From: JAWLCA01 sp041687395
GTDB lineage: Bacteria; Pseudomonadota; Alphaproteobacteria; Rhodobacterales; Rhodobacteraceae
Direction of reading: 5' to 3'
DNA: 64,000 bases
Assembly: GCA_041687395.1 (NCBI GenBank)
Contig: JAWLCA010000004.1
Span: forward strand, 62,001-126,000
In this document: positions 45,821 to 53,369 of the stretch, piece by piece
How positions within the stretch are numbered: the first letter of the stretch is position 1
How the letters are laid out: each line of letters begins with the position of its first letter
Made by a program: the position numbers and the translations under genes
The notes under the pieces: generated by a model
Seen by the model: only the letters and a program-made list of their open reading frames with translations
Databases searched by the model: none
What the model was told of the DNA's origin: nothing

Positions 45821-46905
45821 AACAGACCGCCATCCCCTACCTGTTCCTGCGCGGCGGCACCTCGCGCGGGCCCTATTTCCACCGCGCCGACCTGCCCGAG
45901 GATCGCGAGACGCTTTCGGCCGTCCTCAACGCCGTCATGGGCTCCGGCCACCCGCTGAACATCGACGGGCTGGGCGGCAGCGCCACGGTGACGACCAAGG
46001 TGGTGATGCTCTCGCCCGGCACCGACGGCTGGGCCGACGTGGACTATTTCTTCGCCCAGGTGGACCCGATGAAACCCGACGTGGACTATCGCCCCACCTG
46101 CGGCAACATGCTGTCGGGCGTCGGCCCCGCCGCGCTGGAAATGGGCATCGTCGAACCCACAGGCAACGAGACGCAGGTGAAGATCCGCGCCGTCAACACC
46201 GGCGCCCGGATCGAGGCGGTCGTGCAGACCCCCGGCGGGCAGGTCCGCTATGACGGCGACGCCGTGATCGACGGCGTGCCCGGCACCGCCGCGCCGATCC
46301 TCTTGAGTTTCATGGACACCGTGGGCTCGGTCTGTGGCGCGCTCCTGCCCTCGGGGCAGCCGCGCGACGTGATCGACGGGATCGAGGTGACGCTGATCGA
46401 CGTCGCCATGCCGATGATGATCGCCCGCGCCGCCGATTTCGGCCTGACCGGGTATGAAACGGTCGAGGAGATCAACGGCAACACCGACGCCTTGGCGCGG
46501 ATCGAGGCGGTGCGGCTGAAAGCCGGCCCGATGATGAATCTGGGCGAGGTCTCCAAATCCGTCACGCCAAAGGTCGGCCTGCTGGCGAAACCCCGCGCGG
46601 GCGGCGCGGTCTCGGTGCGTTACCTCACGCCCTGGGCCTGCCACCCCACGCTGGCCGTCACCGGCTCGCAATGCCTTGCCGCCTGCCTGCTGACGCCGGG
46701 AACGGTGGCCGAGGGGCTGGCGAACCCGCCGGTCGGCAACCCCGCGCTGGTGACCATCGAGCACCCGATGGGCGAGATGCTGGTGACCGTGGACCGCGAC
46801 GACACCGGCATTCGCTCGGCCGGGCTGCTGCGCACCGCCCGCCTGCTGGCGCGGGGCGAGGTGCTTGTGCCCGGCGCGGTCTGGGCCGGCCCGGACGGTG
46901 GCTGA
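45817..46905 (+). CDS. PrpF/4-oxalomesaconate tautomerase-family isomerase
   Basis: This 362-residue member of the PrpF family (diaminopimelate-epimerase fold) has LFLRGGTSRGPYFHRADLPEDR and VDYRPTCGNMLSGVGPAALE with the active-site Cys (CGN). Family members shift double bonds in aconitate-like acids: PrpF isomerises trans- to cis-aconitate, and GalD tautomerises oxalomesaconate. In this operon it probably converts an unsaturated tricarboxylate. Coupled by ATGA to the dehydrogenase gene. Confidence 0.85.
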   Translation: MKQTAIPYLFLRGGTSRGPYFHRADLPEDRETLSAVLNAVMGSGHPLNIDGLGGSATVTTKVVMLSPGTDGWADVDYFFAQVDPMKPDVDYRPTCGNMLSGVGPAALEMGIVEPTGNETQVKIRAVNTGARIEAVVQTPGGQVRYDGDAVIDGVPGTAAPILLSFMDTVGSVCGALLPSGQPRDVIDGIEVTLIDVAMPMMIARAADFGLTGYETVEEINGNTDALARIEAVRLKAGPMMNLGEVSKSVTPKVGLLAKPRAGGAVSVRYLTPWACHPTLAVTGSQCLAACLLTPGTVAEGLANPPVGNPALVTIEHPMGEMLVTVDRDDTGIRSAGLLRTARLLARGEVLVPGAVWAGPDGG

Positions 46906-47707
46906 CCAGGCAGTGGCTGGTCGGGTCCGGCTGCGCGGGGGGCTGCTGGCGCTTCTGCTGCTGGTCCCCCTGGCCCGCCCGGCCCATGCGGCGCTGCACT
47001 GCCTGCGCGCCCCCTGGACCGCAACCGTGACCGAGGATCAGCGCACGATCCGCGCGCTGCTCGACAGCCTCGGCCACGCGTTCGACCGCCACCCCTCGCT
47101 GGCCGAGGGGATGGAACAGATGCGCCCCACCTTCTGCCTCGATGACCCGAACGTCGAAACCCAAGGCTACATGATCGTCGAACGGGGGCTGATCGTGCTG
47201 ACCCGCGGCCTGCCCGAGGGGTTGCAGCGCGGCATCCTGCTGCACGAACTGCGCCACCTGGATCAGGTGGCGCGCAGCATGTGCCCCGCCCCCAGCCTGT
47301 CGATGCGCGAAAACGCCCGCGCCACCTTCGCGATCGAGGCCGACGCCAGCGCGGTCAGCCTGCACGTCGCCTGGGATCTGAAGGAAATGGGCGACCCGGC
47401 CCCGTGGGAGGCGCTGGCCGGCTGGCCGTCGCAGGCCGATGTCGCCGCCCGCTACGCGCAGGTGATGGAGCAGACCGGCGACGGCCCGGCCGCCACGGCC
47501 GCCGCCTTCCGGCAATGGTACGACGGCGCCGACCGGGTGGAACGCTACTACGTCGCCAGTTGCAGCGACTACCTCGACCGGCAGGACCGCACCCGCGCCC
47601 TGCCCGCCACCGGCACGGTGGATCCGGGCTATTTCACCACGCTTTGCCGACTGCCTAGCGGTACGCCCTACCCCTGCGAAGAGCCGGAAGAGTTGCCCCG
47701 GCGCTGA
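46898..47707 (+). CDS. Exported HExxH putative metallopeptidase
   Basis: It has about 269 residues from a GTG at 46898, overlapping the PrpF gene by 8 bp; a GTG at 46913 is possible. A signal peptide (LLALLLLVPLARPAHA) is followed by a domain with the zinc-type motif HELRH (GILLHELRHLDQVARSMC) and several cysteines. It may belong to a Rhodobacteraceae DUF family annotated as putative metallopeptidase; function is unproven. Its last 13 codons are repeated at 49321-49393. Confidence 0.7.
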   Translation: MADQAVAGRVRLRGGLLALLLLVPLARPAHAALHCLRAPWTATVTEDQRTIRALLDSLGHAFDRHPSLAEGMEQMRPTFCLDDPNVETQGYMIVERGLIVLTRGLPEGLQRGILLHELRHLDQVARSMCPAPSLSMRENARATFAIEADASAVSLHVAWDLKEMGDPAPWEALAGWPSQADVAARYAQVMEQTGDGPAATAAAFRQWYDGADRVERYYVASCSDYLDRQDRTRALPATGTVDPGYFTTLCRLPSGTPYPCEEPEELPRR

Positions 47708-47755
47708 GCCCGCGGGCTTGTCTGCACGGTTGGCGGCACACCCCCGAAGCGCGCA

Positions 47756-47781
47756 AGCAACCCCGCATCGGCGGGGTTGCT
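47756..47781. terminator. Hairpin between convergent genes
   Basis: AGCAACCCCGC (47756-47766) and GCGGGGTTGCT (47771-47781) form an 11-bp stem with an ATCG loop between the metallopeptidase gene (+) and the VPLPA-CTERM gene (-). Neither side has a strong T-run, so it probably acts as a weak bidirectional terminator. Confidence 0.55.
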
Positions 47782-47797
47782 CTGGTTTCAGGCTGGC

Positions 47798-48985
47798 TCA
47801 GGCAACGAGATGCCTGCGCCGACGCAACGTTGCAAGCAGCCCAAGCGCGCCGATCAGCAGCGGAGCACCGGCCGGCAGCGGGATCGGGGCCACCGGGGCC
47901 TGGTGGACGAACGTGCGCAGCGTGAACGAGCTCCGGTTGCCCAGATCGGTCAGGTTGATCGCGAAGTTCACGTTCAGGTTCGCCAGATCCTCGATGACGT
48001 CCTGGAAAAGCGCGCCCTCAAGCCCAAGGCCCGCGACCATATCTTCGTACGAATCCCAGAAGGTCGACGCTGCGGAAACCGCTGCGGTCGGATCGTCCTC
48101 GTCCACCTCGCGCCGGCTTTCCCAGATACCTTCCGGGTTCAACCACGCCATCAACAGCGCCTCCGTCGTGTCGTCGCCGTCGTTGTCCCAGAACGCTCCG
48201 GTCGGCACGGCCTCCTGCGACAGCCAGTAGCCGAAGATGTCGTCATAGGGGCCGAAAATGCCCGTGCTCGCCAGGGTGAAAGAATCCAGGCTGACGTCGA
48301 ACCCGGTGCGCTCCGAGGCGAAGAAGCCGTCCAGATCAAAGTTCGGGTTGGTCGTGGCATCGCCGAACAGCCCGAACGGAAACTGGGTGGATGCCGCACC
48401 GCTTCCCGCCGGGCTGGCGCGGAAGGTGCTCGAGAAGCTCAGCCCATCGCCAAGCGTTGCCTTGGTGAACTCCTCCCCGATGCCGAAGCCAAGCTCGATG
48501 GTGAACCCGTCCAGCGACGTGCCGGTCTGATTGATCAGGCGATGAAACACCTGATAGCTGGAATCCGACCCGTCATTGTCGATGTCGAACACCAGATCGA
48601 CCGTGCCGAGGCCCGTCATCTGCTGCTTGATGCGCTTGCCGCTCTGGAACGGGCTGGTGCACGTGGCGTCGGGGTTGGAGGTCATCAGGCAACCGTCGAG
48701 CGTGAGGGGATCGGAGCCGCCTTGTGTGTACTCCTCAGCCTCGACCTTGATGCCGGGGCTTACGGCCTCGGGCGGGGTGAAGGAGATCTGCCCGTTGGTG
48801 ACGGCATCGGCATCCGGCAACACCCGGTCATACACGACGCTTACACCGGGGACCCCCTCCGCCGGCGTGGCGCCGACATCGACGTTGTCGGTATTCCATC
48901 CGGTAATCGTGGCGGCGTTCGCGCCACCCACGACCATCCCAAGACAAACCGCTGCCAAGGCGGCAGAGTTGTATAACCTCTTCAT
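47798..48985 (-). CDS. Exported choice-of-anchor F-like protein with VPLPA/PEP-CTERM sorting tail
   Basis: It has 395 residues from the ATG at 48983-48985, with GGGAGTAG upstream. A signal peptide (SAALAAVCLGMVVGGANA) precedes a secreted beta-rich domain with an acidic run (DIDNDGSDSSYQVFHRLINQTG; FWDNDGDDTTEALLMAWL). The C-terminus PIPLPAGAPLLIGALG-LLATLRRRR is a sorting signal: PLPA motif, membrane segment, Arg cluster. It is probably anchored or released at the outer surface by an exosortase system not present here. Confidence 0.88.
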   Translation of the reverse strand: MKRLYNSAALAAVCLGMVVGGANAATITGWNTDNVDVGATPAEGVPGVSVVYDRVLPDADAVTNGQISFTPPEAVSPGIKVEAEEYTQGGSDPLTLDGCLMTSNPDATCTSPFQSGKRIKQQMTGLGTVDLVFDIDNDGSDSSYQVFHRLINQTGTSLDGFTIELGFGIGEEFTKATLGDGLSFSSTFRASPAGSGAASTQFPFGLFGDATTNPNFDLDGFFASERTGFDVSLDSFTLASTGIFGPYDDIFGYWLSQEAVPTGAFWDNDGDDTTEALLMAWLNPEGIWESRREVDEDDPTAAVSAASTFWDSYEDMVAGLGLEGALFQDVIEDLANLNVNFAINLTDLGNRSSFTLRTFVHQAPVAPIPLPAGAPLLIGALGLLATLRRRRHLVA

Positions 48986-49001
48986 CGGACTACTCCCATA
49001 T

Positions 49002-49117
49002 TGCAAACAAGAAAACGTGAGAGGTTACCGGTGCCTCTTGCCATTGCGGCGGGATGCCTTGGGCTTCCCTGTCGCTCAAGCGCGCATGCGAATCAGATCC
49101 CTCACGTTAAGTTTGCA
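49002..49117 (-). promoter_or_regulatory. Long-range inverted repeat upstream of the VPLPA-CTERM gene
   Basis: TGCAAAC-N5-AACGTGAG (49002-49021) is mirrored by CTCACGTT-N2-GTTTGCA (49101-49117). The 79 bp between the arms lie in the 5' leader of the gene. It may be a pair of binding sites for a looping regulator or a leader-RNA structure. No motif family was recognised. Confidence 0.5.
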
Positions 49118-49492
49118 TTAACACTTCTTTGTGTGACAATATGTTTATGCTACGCGGCTTGGGTATTCTTCCCGAATACAACCGGAAGGCCCCGAACGTC
49201 CGATCTTTACCATAACAGTGCAACTGCAGGGAACGCGCCCAACGCAAGGCAGCGCAGGCAGCACTGCTCGCCACAGGCCGATGAACGCCATCCAGCGCGT
49301 TCATATGCTGGAAAAGGAAAACCCACCCGCGCCCTGGCCGCCACCGGCACGCCCTACCCTTGCGAAGAGCCGGAAGAATTGCCCCGGCGCTGAGCCGCCC
49401 GCGTGAAGATCGTTGAGATCCGGTAAACAGAAAATCCGAAATCAATCGATTTCAATGCCTTGGCATTTTGTGCACGCGTGCCCAAACCGTGC
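49007..49492. other. Gene-free, AT-richer spacer with repeat remnants
   Basis: No convincing gene lies in these 486 bp. The left part is the leader/promoter zone of the VPLPA-CTERM gene. A 73-bp duplicated gene end sits at 49321-49393. Beyond it are several small palindromes: GAAATC-AATC-GATTTC (49438-49453), AATGCC-TT-GGCATT (49454-49467) and GCACGCGTGC (49472-49481). Confidence 0.6.
49321..49393 (+). pseudogene. Remnant duplicate of the metallopeptidase gene 3' end
   Basis: The sequence encodes TRALAATGT-PYPCEEPEELPRR-stop, matching the C-terminus of the gene at 46898-47707 but missing 15 residues (VDPGYFTTLCRLPSG). The missing piece is bounded by short direct repeats (GGCACG/GGTACG), so it looks like slippage deletion. 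The nucleotide match is near perfect apart from that gap. It is not expressed as a gene on its own as far as can be seen. Confidence 0.85.
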
Positions 49493-50416
49493 TCAGCCCG
49501 CCTGCGCCTCCACCCGCGCCTCGATCAGGCGGCGGCCCTCGAACAGGCAGTCGATGGCATAGCCCTGCTCGCCCGCACCGGTCATCCGCCCGCGAAAGCG
49601 CGCCTGAACCCGCGCCTCGCCCGAGTTGCGGTTGACGTAGGTCAGGTCGGGCGCCTCGGTGAATCGGATTGAGTCCGGCTCCGCCGCCCTTGCCCGCGCC
49701 GCCGCCACGCAGGCCGCCAGCGCCTCGTCGGGCTCCAGCGGGGGCACGCGCGAAAACACCCGCCCCGCCGCCGCATCGCCGGGCCGGAACCGGATGCGGA
49801 ACGCGTCATGCCCGCGCCCGCAGGTGATAAGGAACTGCGGCTCGCGGCCCCCACCCCCGGCCGCCCGGCGCAGCGATTTCGGATCGGGCTCGCGGCACCC
49901 GGCGTGCTGGCGGGCGATCCGGTTGACCAGTTCCACGATCTCGGCTCGAAAGGGGTCGCTGTCGCCTGTCCAGCGAAAGGCCGTTTCGGGTAAGCGCAGC
50001 GTCGGGGCGGGATCGGGCGCAGGGGCGGCCGGCGGCGTCAGCCGTACCGCCTGCAACACCGCGTCCACCGCCTCCGGCCGCGCGGGCACCAGGTTGGTGA
50101 CGGCACGCACCGCATCCCCCGTCGCGCGCATGGCCGGCGCGACCAGTTCGGCGGCCGTCGCGGCCATCTCGGCCACGCGCCCCTCGGGCTCAGGCGCCTC
50201 AGCGGCGGGCGCGCTGGCCGTCTGCTGCGGCGCGGGCGGGGCGACGGCTGCCTGGCTCAGCGTGGTGGCGCCCAGCGCCCCCGCCGCCACGATCAGCGAC
50301 CAGGCGGCCCGCCTGCGGCTTCCGAACGGCCGGAATGGCACCACCAGCCCCACGAAACACAGCCCGCACAGCGCCAGAAACCCGATCCCGGCCCAGTTCA
50401 GCACATCCAGCAGCAT
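49493..50416 (-). CDS. Hypothetical membrane-anchored protein
   Basis: It has 307 residues from the ATG at 50414-50416 (MLLDVLNWAGIGFLALCGLC). Two N-terminal hydrophobic helices are followed by an Ala/Pro-rich linker (about 60-150) and a C-terminal globular domain with paired cysteines (HAGCREPD; FLITCGRGHD; AIDCLF). No family was recognised. It lies 101 bp downstream of the hydroxyacid dehydrogenase gene on the same strand and could be at the end of that operon. Confidence 0.65.
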   Translation of the reverse strand: MLLDVLNWAGIGFLALCGLCFVGLVVPFRPFGSRRRAAWSLIVAAGALGATTLSQAAVAPPAPQQTASAPAAEAPEPEGRVAEMAATAAELVAPAMRATGDAVRAVTNLVPARPEAVDAVLQAVRLTPPAAPAPDPAPTLRLPETAFRWTGDSDPFRAEIVELVNRIARQHAGCREPDPKSLRRAAGGGGREPQFLITCGRGHDAFRIRFRPGDAAAGRVFSRVPPLEPDEALAACVAAARARAAEPDSIRFTEAPDLTYVNRNSGEARVQARFRGRMTGAGEQGYAIDCLFEGRRLIEARVEAQAG

Positions 50417-50517
50417 GGCCCACCCCCGATCCGTCAGCTGTGGCAGTCTGCCCGCGCCGGATGGCACGCAGGGGGCGAAATCGCGACGGAAACGTGGTGC
50501 GGCGCTGCGGCGGGCGC

Positions 50518-51471
50518 TCAGCCCGCGATCACCCGCACTGGTGCGCCGTCCATCCAGGCCCGCACCGCCTCGACCGTCTCGGTGTAGAACAGCCGGAACG
50601 TCGCCTCGGTCGTGTAGCCCAGATGCGGGGTCAGCAGCAGGCGGCCACCGAAGTGACCCGCCGCCTGCATCAGCGGATCGTCGGCGGGCAGCGGCTCGGT
50701 GTCGAACACGTCCAGCCCCGCCATCGCGGGTTTCCCGGCCTCCATCCCCGCGATCAGGGCGGCGGTATCGACGATGGGCGCGCGCGAGGTGTTCACGAAC
50801 ACCGCCCCCTCCCGCATCGCCGCAAAGGCATCCGCCCCGATCAGCCCGCGCGAGCGGTCCGACAGCACCAGATGCACCGACACCACGTCCGACACGGCCA
50901 TCAGATCCTCCAGCGTCTCGCAGCGCCGCGCGCCCACCTCGGCCGCGCGGGAATCGCTCAGGTTCTGCGACCAGGCTGCCACCTCCATCCCGAAGGCTCG
51001 GCCCAGCGCCGCCATCTGCGCGCCGATGTTGCCCAGTCCCACCAGCCCCAGTGTCAGCCCGGCCAGATCGCGCCCCAGCCCGGCCTGCCAGCCGCCCTCA
51101 GCCAAGCTTTCCGCCTCCGGCACCAGCCGGCGGTTCAGCGCCAGGATCAGCAGCATCGCCAGTTCTGAAGTGGTGGTCTTGCGCGACCGCGTCCCGCAGA
51201 CCGTCACGCCGCGTGCCTTGGCGGCGTCCAGATCTATGGACAGGTTGCGCGGCCCGGTGGTCACGATCAGCCGCAGGTTGGGCAGGTTGTCGATCACATC
51301 CGCTGGCAGCGGCGTGCGCTCGCGCATCACGCAGACAGCGTTGAACGGCGTCAGGCGTTCGACCAGCGCCGCGCCGGAAATCGTGTCGCGGAACACCGTG
51401 ACGTCCAGCCCCGACCAGTCGGCCAGATCCAGCGCCCGGCCCGCATAGTCGTCCAGAACCGCAATCTTCAT
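50518..51471 (-). CDS. D-2-hydroxyacid dehydrogenase, NAD-dependent
   Basis: It has 317 residues. The Rossmann motif GLGNIG (145-150), the substrate-binding TTGPRN and the catalytic His in LLLTPHLGYT near the C-terminus place it in the 2-hydroxyacid/phosphoglycerate dehydrogenase superfamily. Its reaction would interconvert a 2-hydroxy acid and 2-oxo acid; the substrate is unknown. The ATG overlaps the AbrB-type gene stop by 4 bp, and the pair is divergent from the GntR regulator and tcuAB. Confidence 0.9.
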   Translation of the reverse strand: MKIAVLDDYAGRALDLADWSGLDVTVFRDTISGAALVERLTPFNAVCVMRERTPLPADVIDNLPNLRLIVTTGPRNLSIDLDAAKARGVTVCGTRSRKTTTSELAMLLILALNRRLVPEAESLAEGGWQAGLGRDLAGLTLGLVGLGNIGAQMAALGRAFGMEVAAWSQNLSDSRAAEVGARRCETLEDLMAVSDVVSVHLVLSDRSRGLIGADAFAAMREGAVFVNTSRAPIVDTAALIAGMEAGKPAMAGLDVFDTEPLPADDPLMQAAGHFGGRLLLTPHLGYTTEATFRLFYTETVEAVRAWMDGAPVRVIAG

Positions 51472-52499
51472 CGTCGCCCCCCCATGCGCGCCACGATGGG
51501 CGCCCCGGTGATCACCAGCACGATCCGCGCCAGATGGTGCACCACCACAAACCCCAGGTCCGCCCCCACCACGATGGCCAGCACCGTCATCTCGGCCTGC
51601 CCGCCGGGGGCAAAGGCCAGGAATGCCTCGACCGGCGCGGCAAGGCCCGCCATCGTCACAACCACCGTGAAGGCCGCCGCCAGCATCGCCAGGATCACGG
51701 CATAGGCCATGCCCGACAGCACGTCCTTCTGCAATTCGCGCCATGTCACGCCGACATAGTGCACGCCGATGCCGATGCCGATGAAATACTGCGCCGCCAG
51801 GATCGCCTCGGCCGGTGGGCGGTAGTGGATCACATCCGTCAGCGACAGCACCGCGGCCAGGATCATCGGGCCCAGGATCGCCGCGCCGAACAGGCCGATC
51901 CGTTCGCCGCCCTTCCAGCCGATCAGCGCGGCGGCGGCCATGATCAGCAGCTCGCGCAGGGGCAGGTCGGCGGCGGGCGCGCCCATCGGGGCGGTCAGTT
52001 GCGCGCCGTAGATCCAGGTCAGGATGATCGGGGCCAAGGCAATGATGATCAGCACGCGCGTGGCATGGATCAGCGACAGCGCGCGCACGTCGGCGCCGGC
52101 TTCTTGCCCGAAGACGACCATGTCCTGCAGGCCCCCCGGCATCGCCGCGTAGAACGCGGTGATGCGGTCGAAGCCGCAGATGCGCTGGAAGAATGGCACG
52201 CCGATCAGGCCTATCAGCAGAACATAGGGAGGGATCAGCGCGACCGAGGCCGCCATGCTGGGGAGTTGCGCCACGACCTCGGGCGTGATCGACGCGCCTA
52301 CCGCCACGCCCAGGATGGTGCGCGCGGCGGTGCTGACCTGCCCCATGCCCTGCAACCGCAGGCCCGCAAGCGCCGCGATCAGGCAGAACGCCATCGGCCC
52401 GAACAGGAATGGCAGCGGCAGGCCCGCCACCCAGAAGGCGGCCGTTCCGGCGGCGGCAAGCGCCAGCGTGAACACCCGTCTGCGGGAAAGAATGGCCAT
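51468..52499 (-). CDS. AbrB-family membrane transporter-like protein
   Basis: It has 343 residues with about ten membrane segments in two repeats, the AbrB duplication family (often misnamed ammonia monooxygenase). Motifs: FWVAGLPLPFLFGPMAFCL and PGGLQDMVVFGQEAGADVRALSLIHATRVL in the first repeat, and FLAFAPGGQAEMTVLAIVVGADLGFVVVHHLARI in the second. The role is unproven; position beside tcuAB suggests acid transport. It is transcribed from the divergent region carrying the GntR-type operators. Confidence 0.85.
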   Translation of the reverse strand: MAILSRRRVFTLALAAAGTAAFWVAGLPLPFLFGPMAFCLIAALAGLRLQGMGQVSTAARTILGVAVGASITPEVVAQLPSMAASVALIPPYVLLIGLIGVPFFQRICGFDRITAFYAAMPGGLQDMVVFGQEAGADVRALSLIHATRVLIIIALAPIILTWIYGAQLTAPMGAPAADLPLRELLIMAAAALIGWKGGERIGLFGAAILGPMILAAVLSLTDVIHYRPPAEAILAAQYFIGIGIGVHYVGVTWRELQKDVLSGMAYAVILAMLAAAFTVVVTMAGLAAPVEAFLAFAPGGQAEMTVLAIVVGADLGFVVVHHLARIVLVITGAPIVARMGGRR

Positions 52500-52525
52500 G
52501 GTCTGCCCGGTTCCGGTTGATCAGA

Positions 52526-52555
52526 TTGTATCCCCGTGTATACGCTTGGATACAA
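52526..52555. promoter_or_regulatory. Operator 1 (30-bp dyad), overlapping the minus-strand promoter
   Basis: TTGTATCC and GGATACAA bracket a central GTGTATACGC, giving a near-perfect 30-bp palindrome made of 10-bp-phased units. On the minus strand it contains TTGTAT (52555-52550), 17 bp, then GATACA (52532-52527), a plausible promoter for the AbrB/dehydrogenase genes. A bound regulator would therefore block RNA polymerase. Confidence 0.8.
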
Positions 52556-52570
52556 GATGCAACCCGATTG

Positions 52571-52610
52571 TTGTATCCACTTGTATCCGCGTGTATACGC
52601 CTGGATACAA
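52571..52610. promoter_or_regulatory. Operator 2 (30-bp dyad plus extra half-site), overlapping the gntR promoter
   Basis: A dyad identical in outer arms to operator 1 lies at 52581-52610, preceded by an additional TTGTATCC at 52571-52578 in 10-bp phase. On the plus strand TTGTAT (52571-52576), 17 bp, TATACG (52594-52599) reads as the gntR promoter. The arrangement predicts autoregulation by the GntR protein encoded 30 bp downstream. Confidence 0.8.
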
Positions 52611-52639
52611 TCTGCCCGGATTCGCTGCAGGAGAGCGCC

Positions 52640-53365
52640 ATGTCCGACATCGTATCAGAGCCGCTGGAGATGCCCGACGAGGGCATGGCGGACCCTGTTC
52701 CGCCGCCGAGCCGCACCGCCTATGACCGCCTGCTGGACGAGATCCGCACCGGCCGCCTGACCCCCGGCGCGCGGCTGCGCGAGACCGACCTCGCCGCGCG
52801 GCTGGGGATCAGCCGCACCCCGGTGCGCGAGGCGATCCGGCGGCTGGAGGCCGAGGGGCTGGTGGTGCACGAGGCGCGCAGCGGCGCGGCCGTCCGCCGG
52901 CTGGATCATGCCGAGGTGATGGAGCTTTACGAGATGCGCAGCGTGCTGGAAGGCACGGCGGCGCGGATGGCGGCGCGGGGCGCGTCGGACGTGGAACTGG
53001 CGGAACTGAAGGCGCTGAACATGGAGATGGCCGGGGCGGTGAACGACCCCGAACGGACCGGGCGGCTGAACCGGCAATTCCACGCCACGCTGCTGATCGC
53101 GGCGCGCAACCGGTTCCTGTCACGCGCGATGGCGGCGCTGCAGCGGACGCTGCTGATCCTTGGCCCCAGCACGCTGGCCGACCCCGACCGCGCCGAACAG
53201 GCGCTGCAGGAGCATGGCCGCATCCTGAAGGCGCTGGTCGAGCGGGACATGACCGGCGCGGAAGTCGCGATGCGCACCCATATCGAGATGGCGCAGCTGA
53301 TGCGGCTGCGCCAGTTGCGCGACGCGGACACGGATGGCACCACGGACGCAGGAAACGAGGTCTGA
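52640..53365 (+). CDS. GntR-family (FCD domain) transcriptional regulator
   Basis: It has 241 residues from the ATG at 52640, with GGAGAG upstream; longer reading frames run through the operators and are excluded. The winged HTH (about 25-90: YDRLLDEIRTGRLTPGARLRETDLA; ISRTPVREAIRRLEAEGLV) is followed by an all-helical FCD ligand-binding domain (MRSVLEGTAARMAA; RQFHATLLIAARNRFL). FCD regulators usually respond to carboxylic acids. It directly precedes tcuAB and diverges from the AbrB/dehydrogenase genes, so a tricarboxylate is the likely effector. Confidence 0.92.
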   Translation: MSDIVSEPLEMPDEGMADPVPPPSRTAYDRLLDEIRTGRLTPGARLRETDLAARLGISRTPVREAIRRLEAEGLVVHEARSGAAVRRLDHAEVMELYEMRSVLEGTAARMAARGASDVELAELKALNMEMAGAVNDPERTGRLNRQFHATLLIAARNRFLSRAMAALQRTLLILGPSTLADPDRAEQALQEHGRILKALVERDMTGAEVAMRTHIEMAQLMRLRQLRDADTDGTTDAGNEV

Positions 53366-53369
53366 CGGA

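Noticed and set aside
52517..52639. 41-codon N-terminal extension of the GntR regulator
   Set aside because: It translates the operator palindromes; the ATG at 52640 has a good ribosome-binding site and begins before a standard wHTH.
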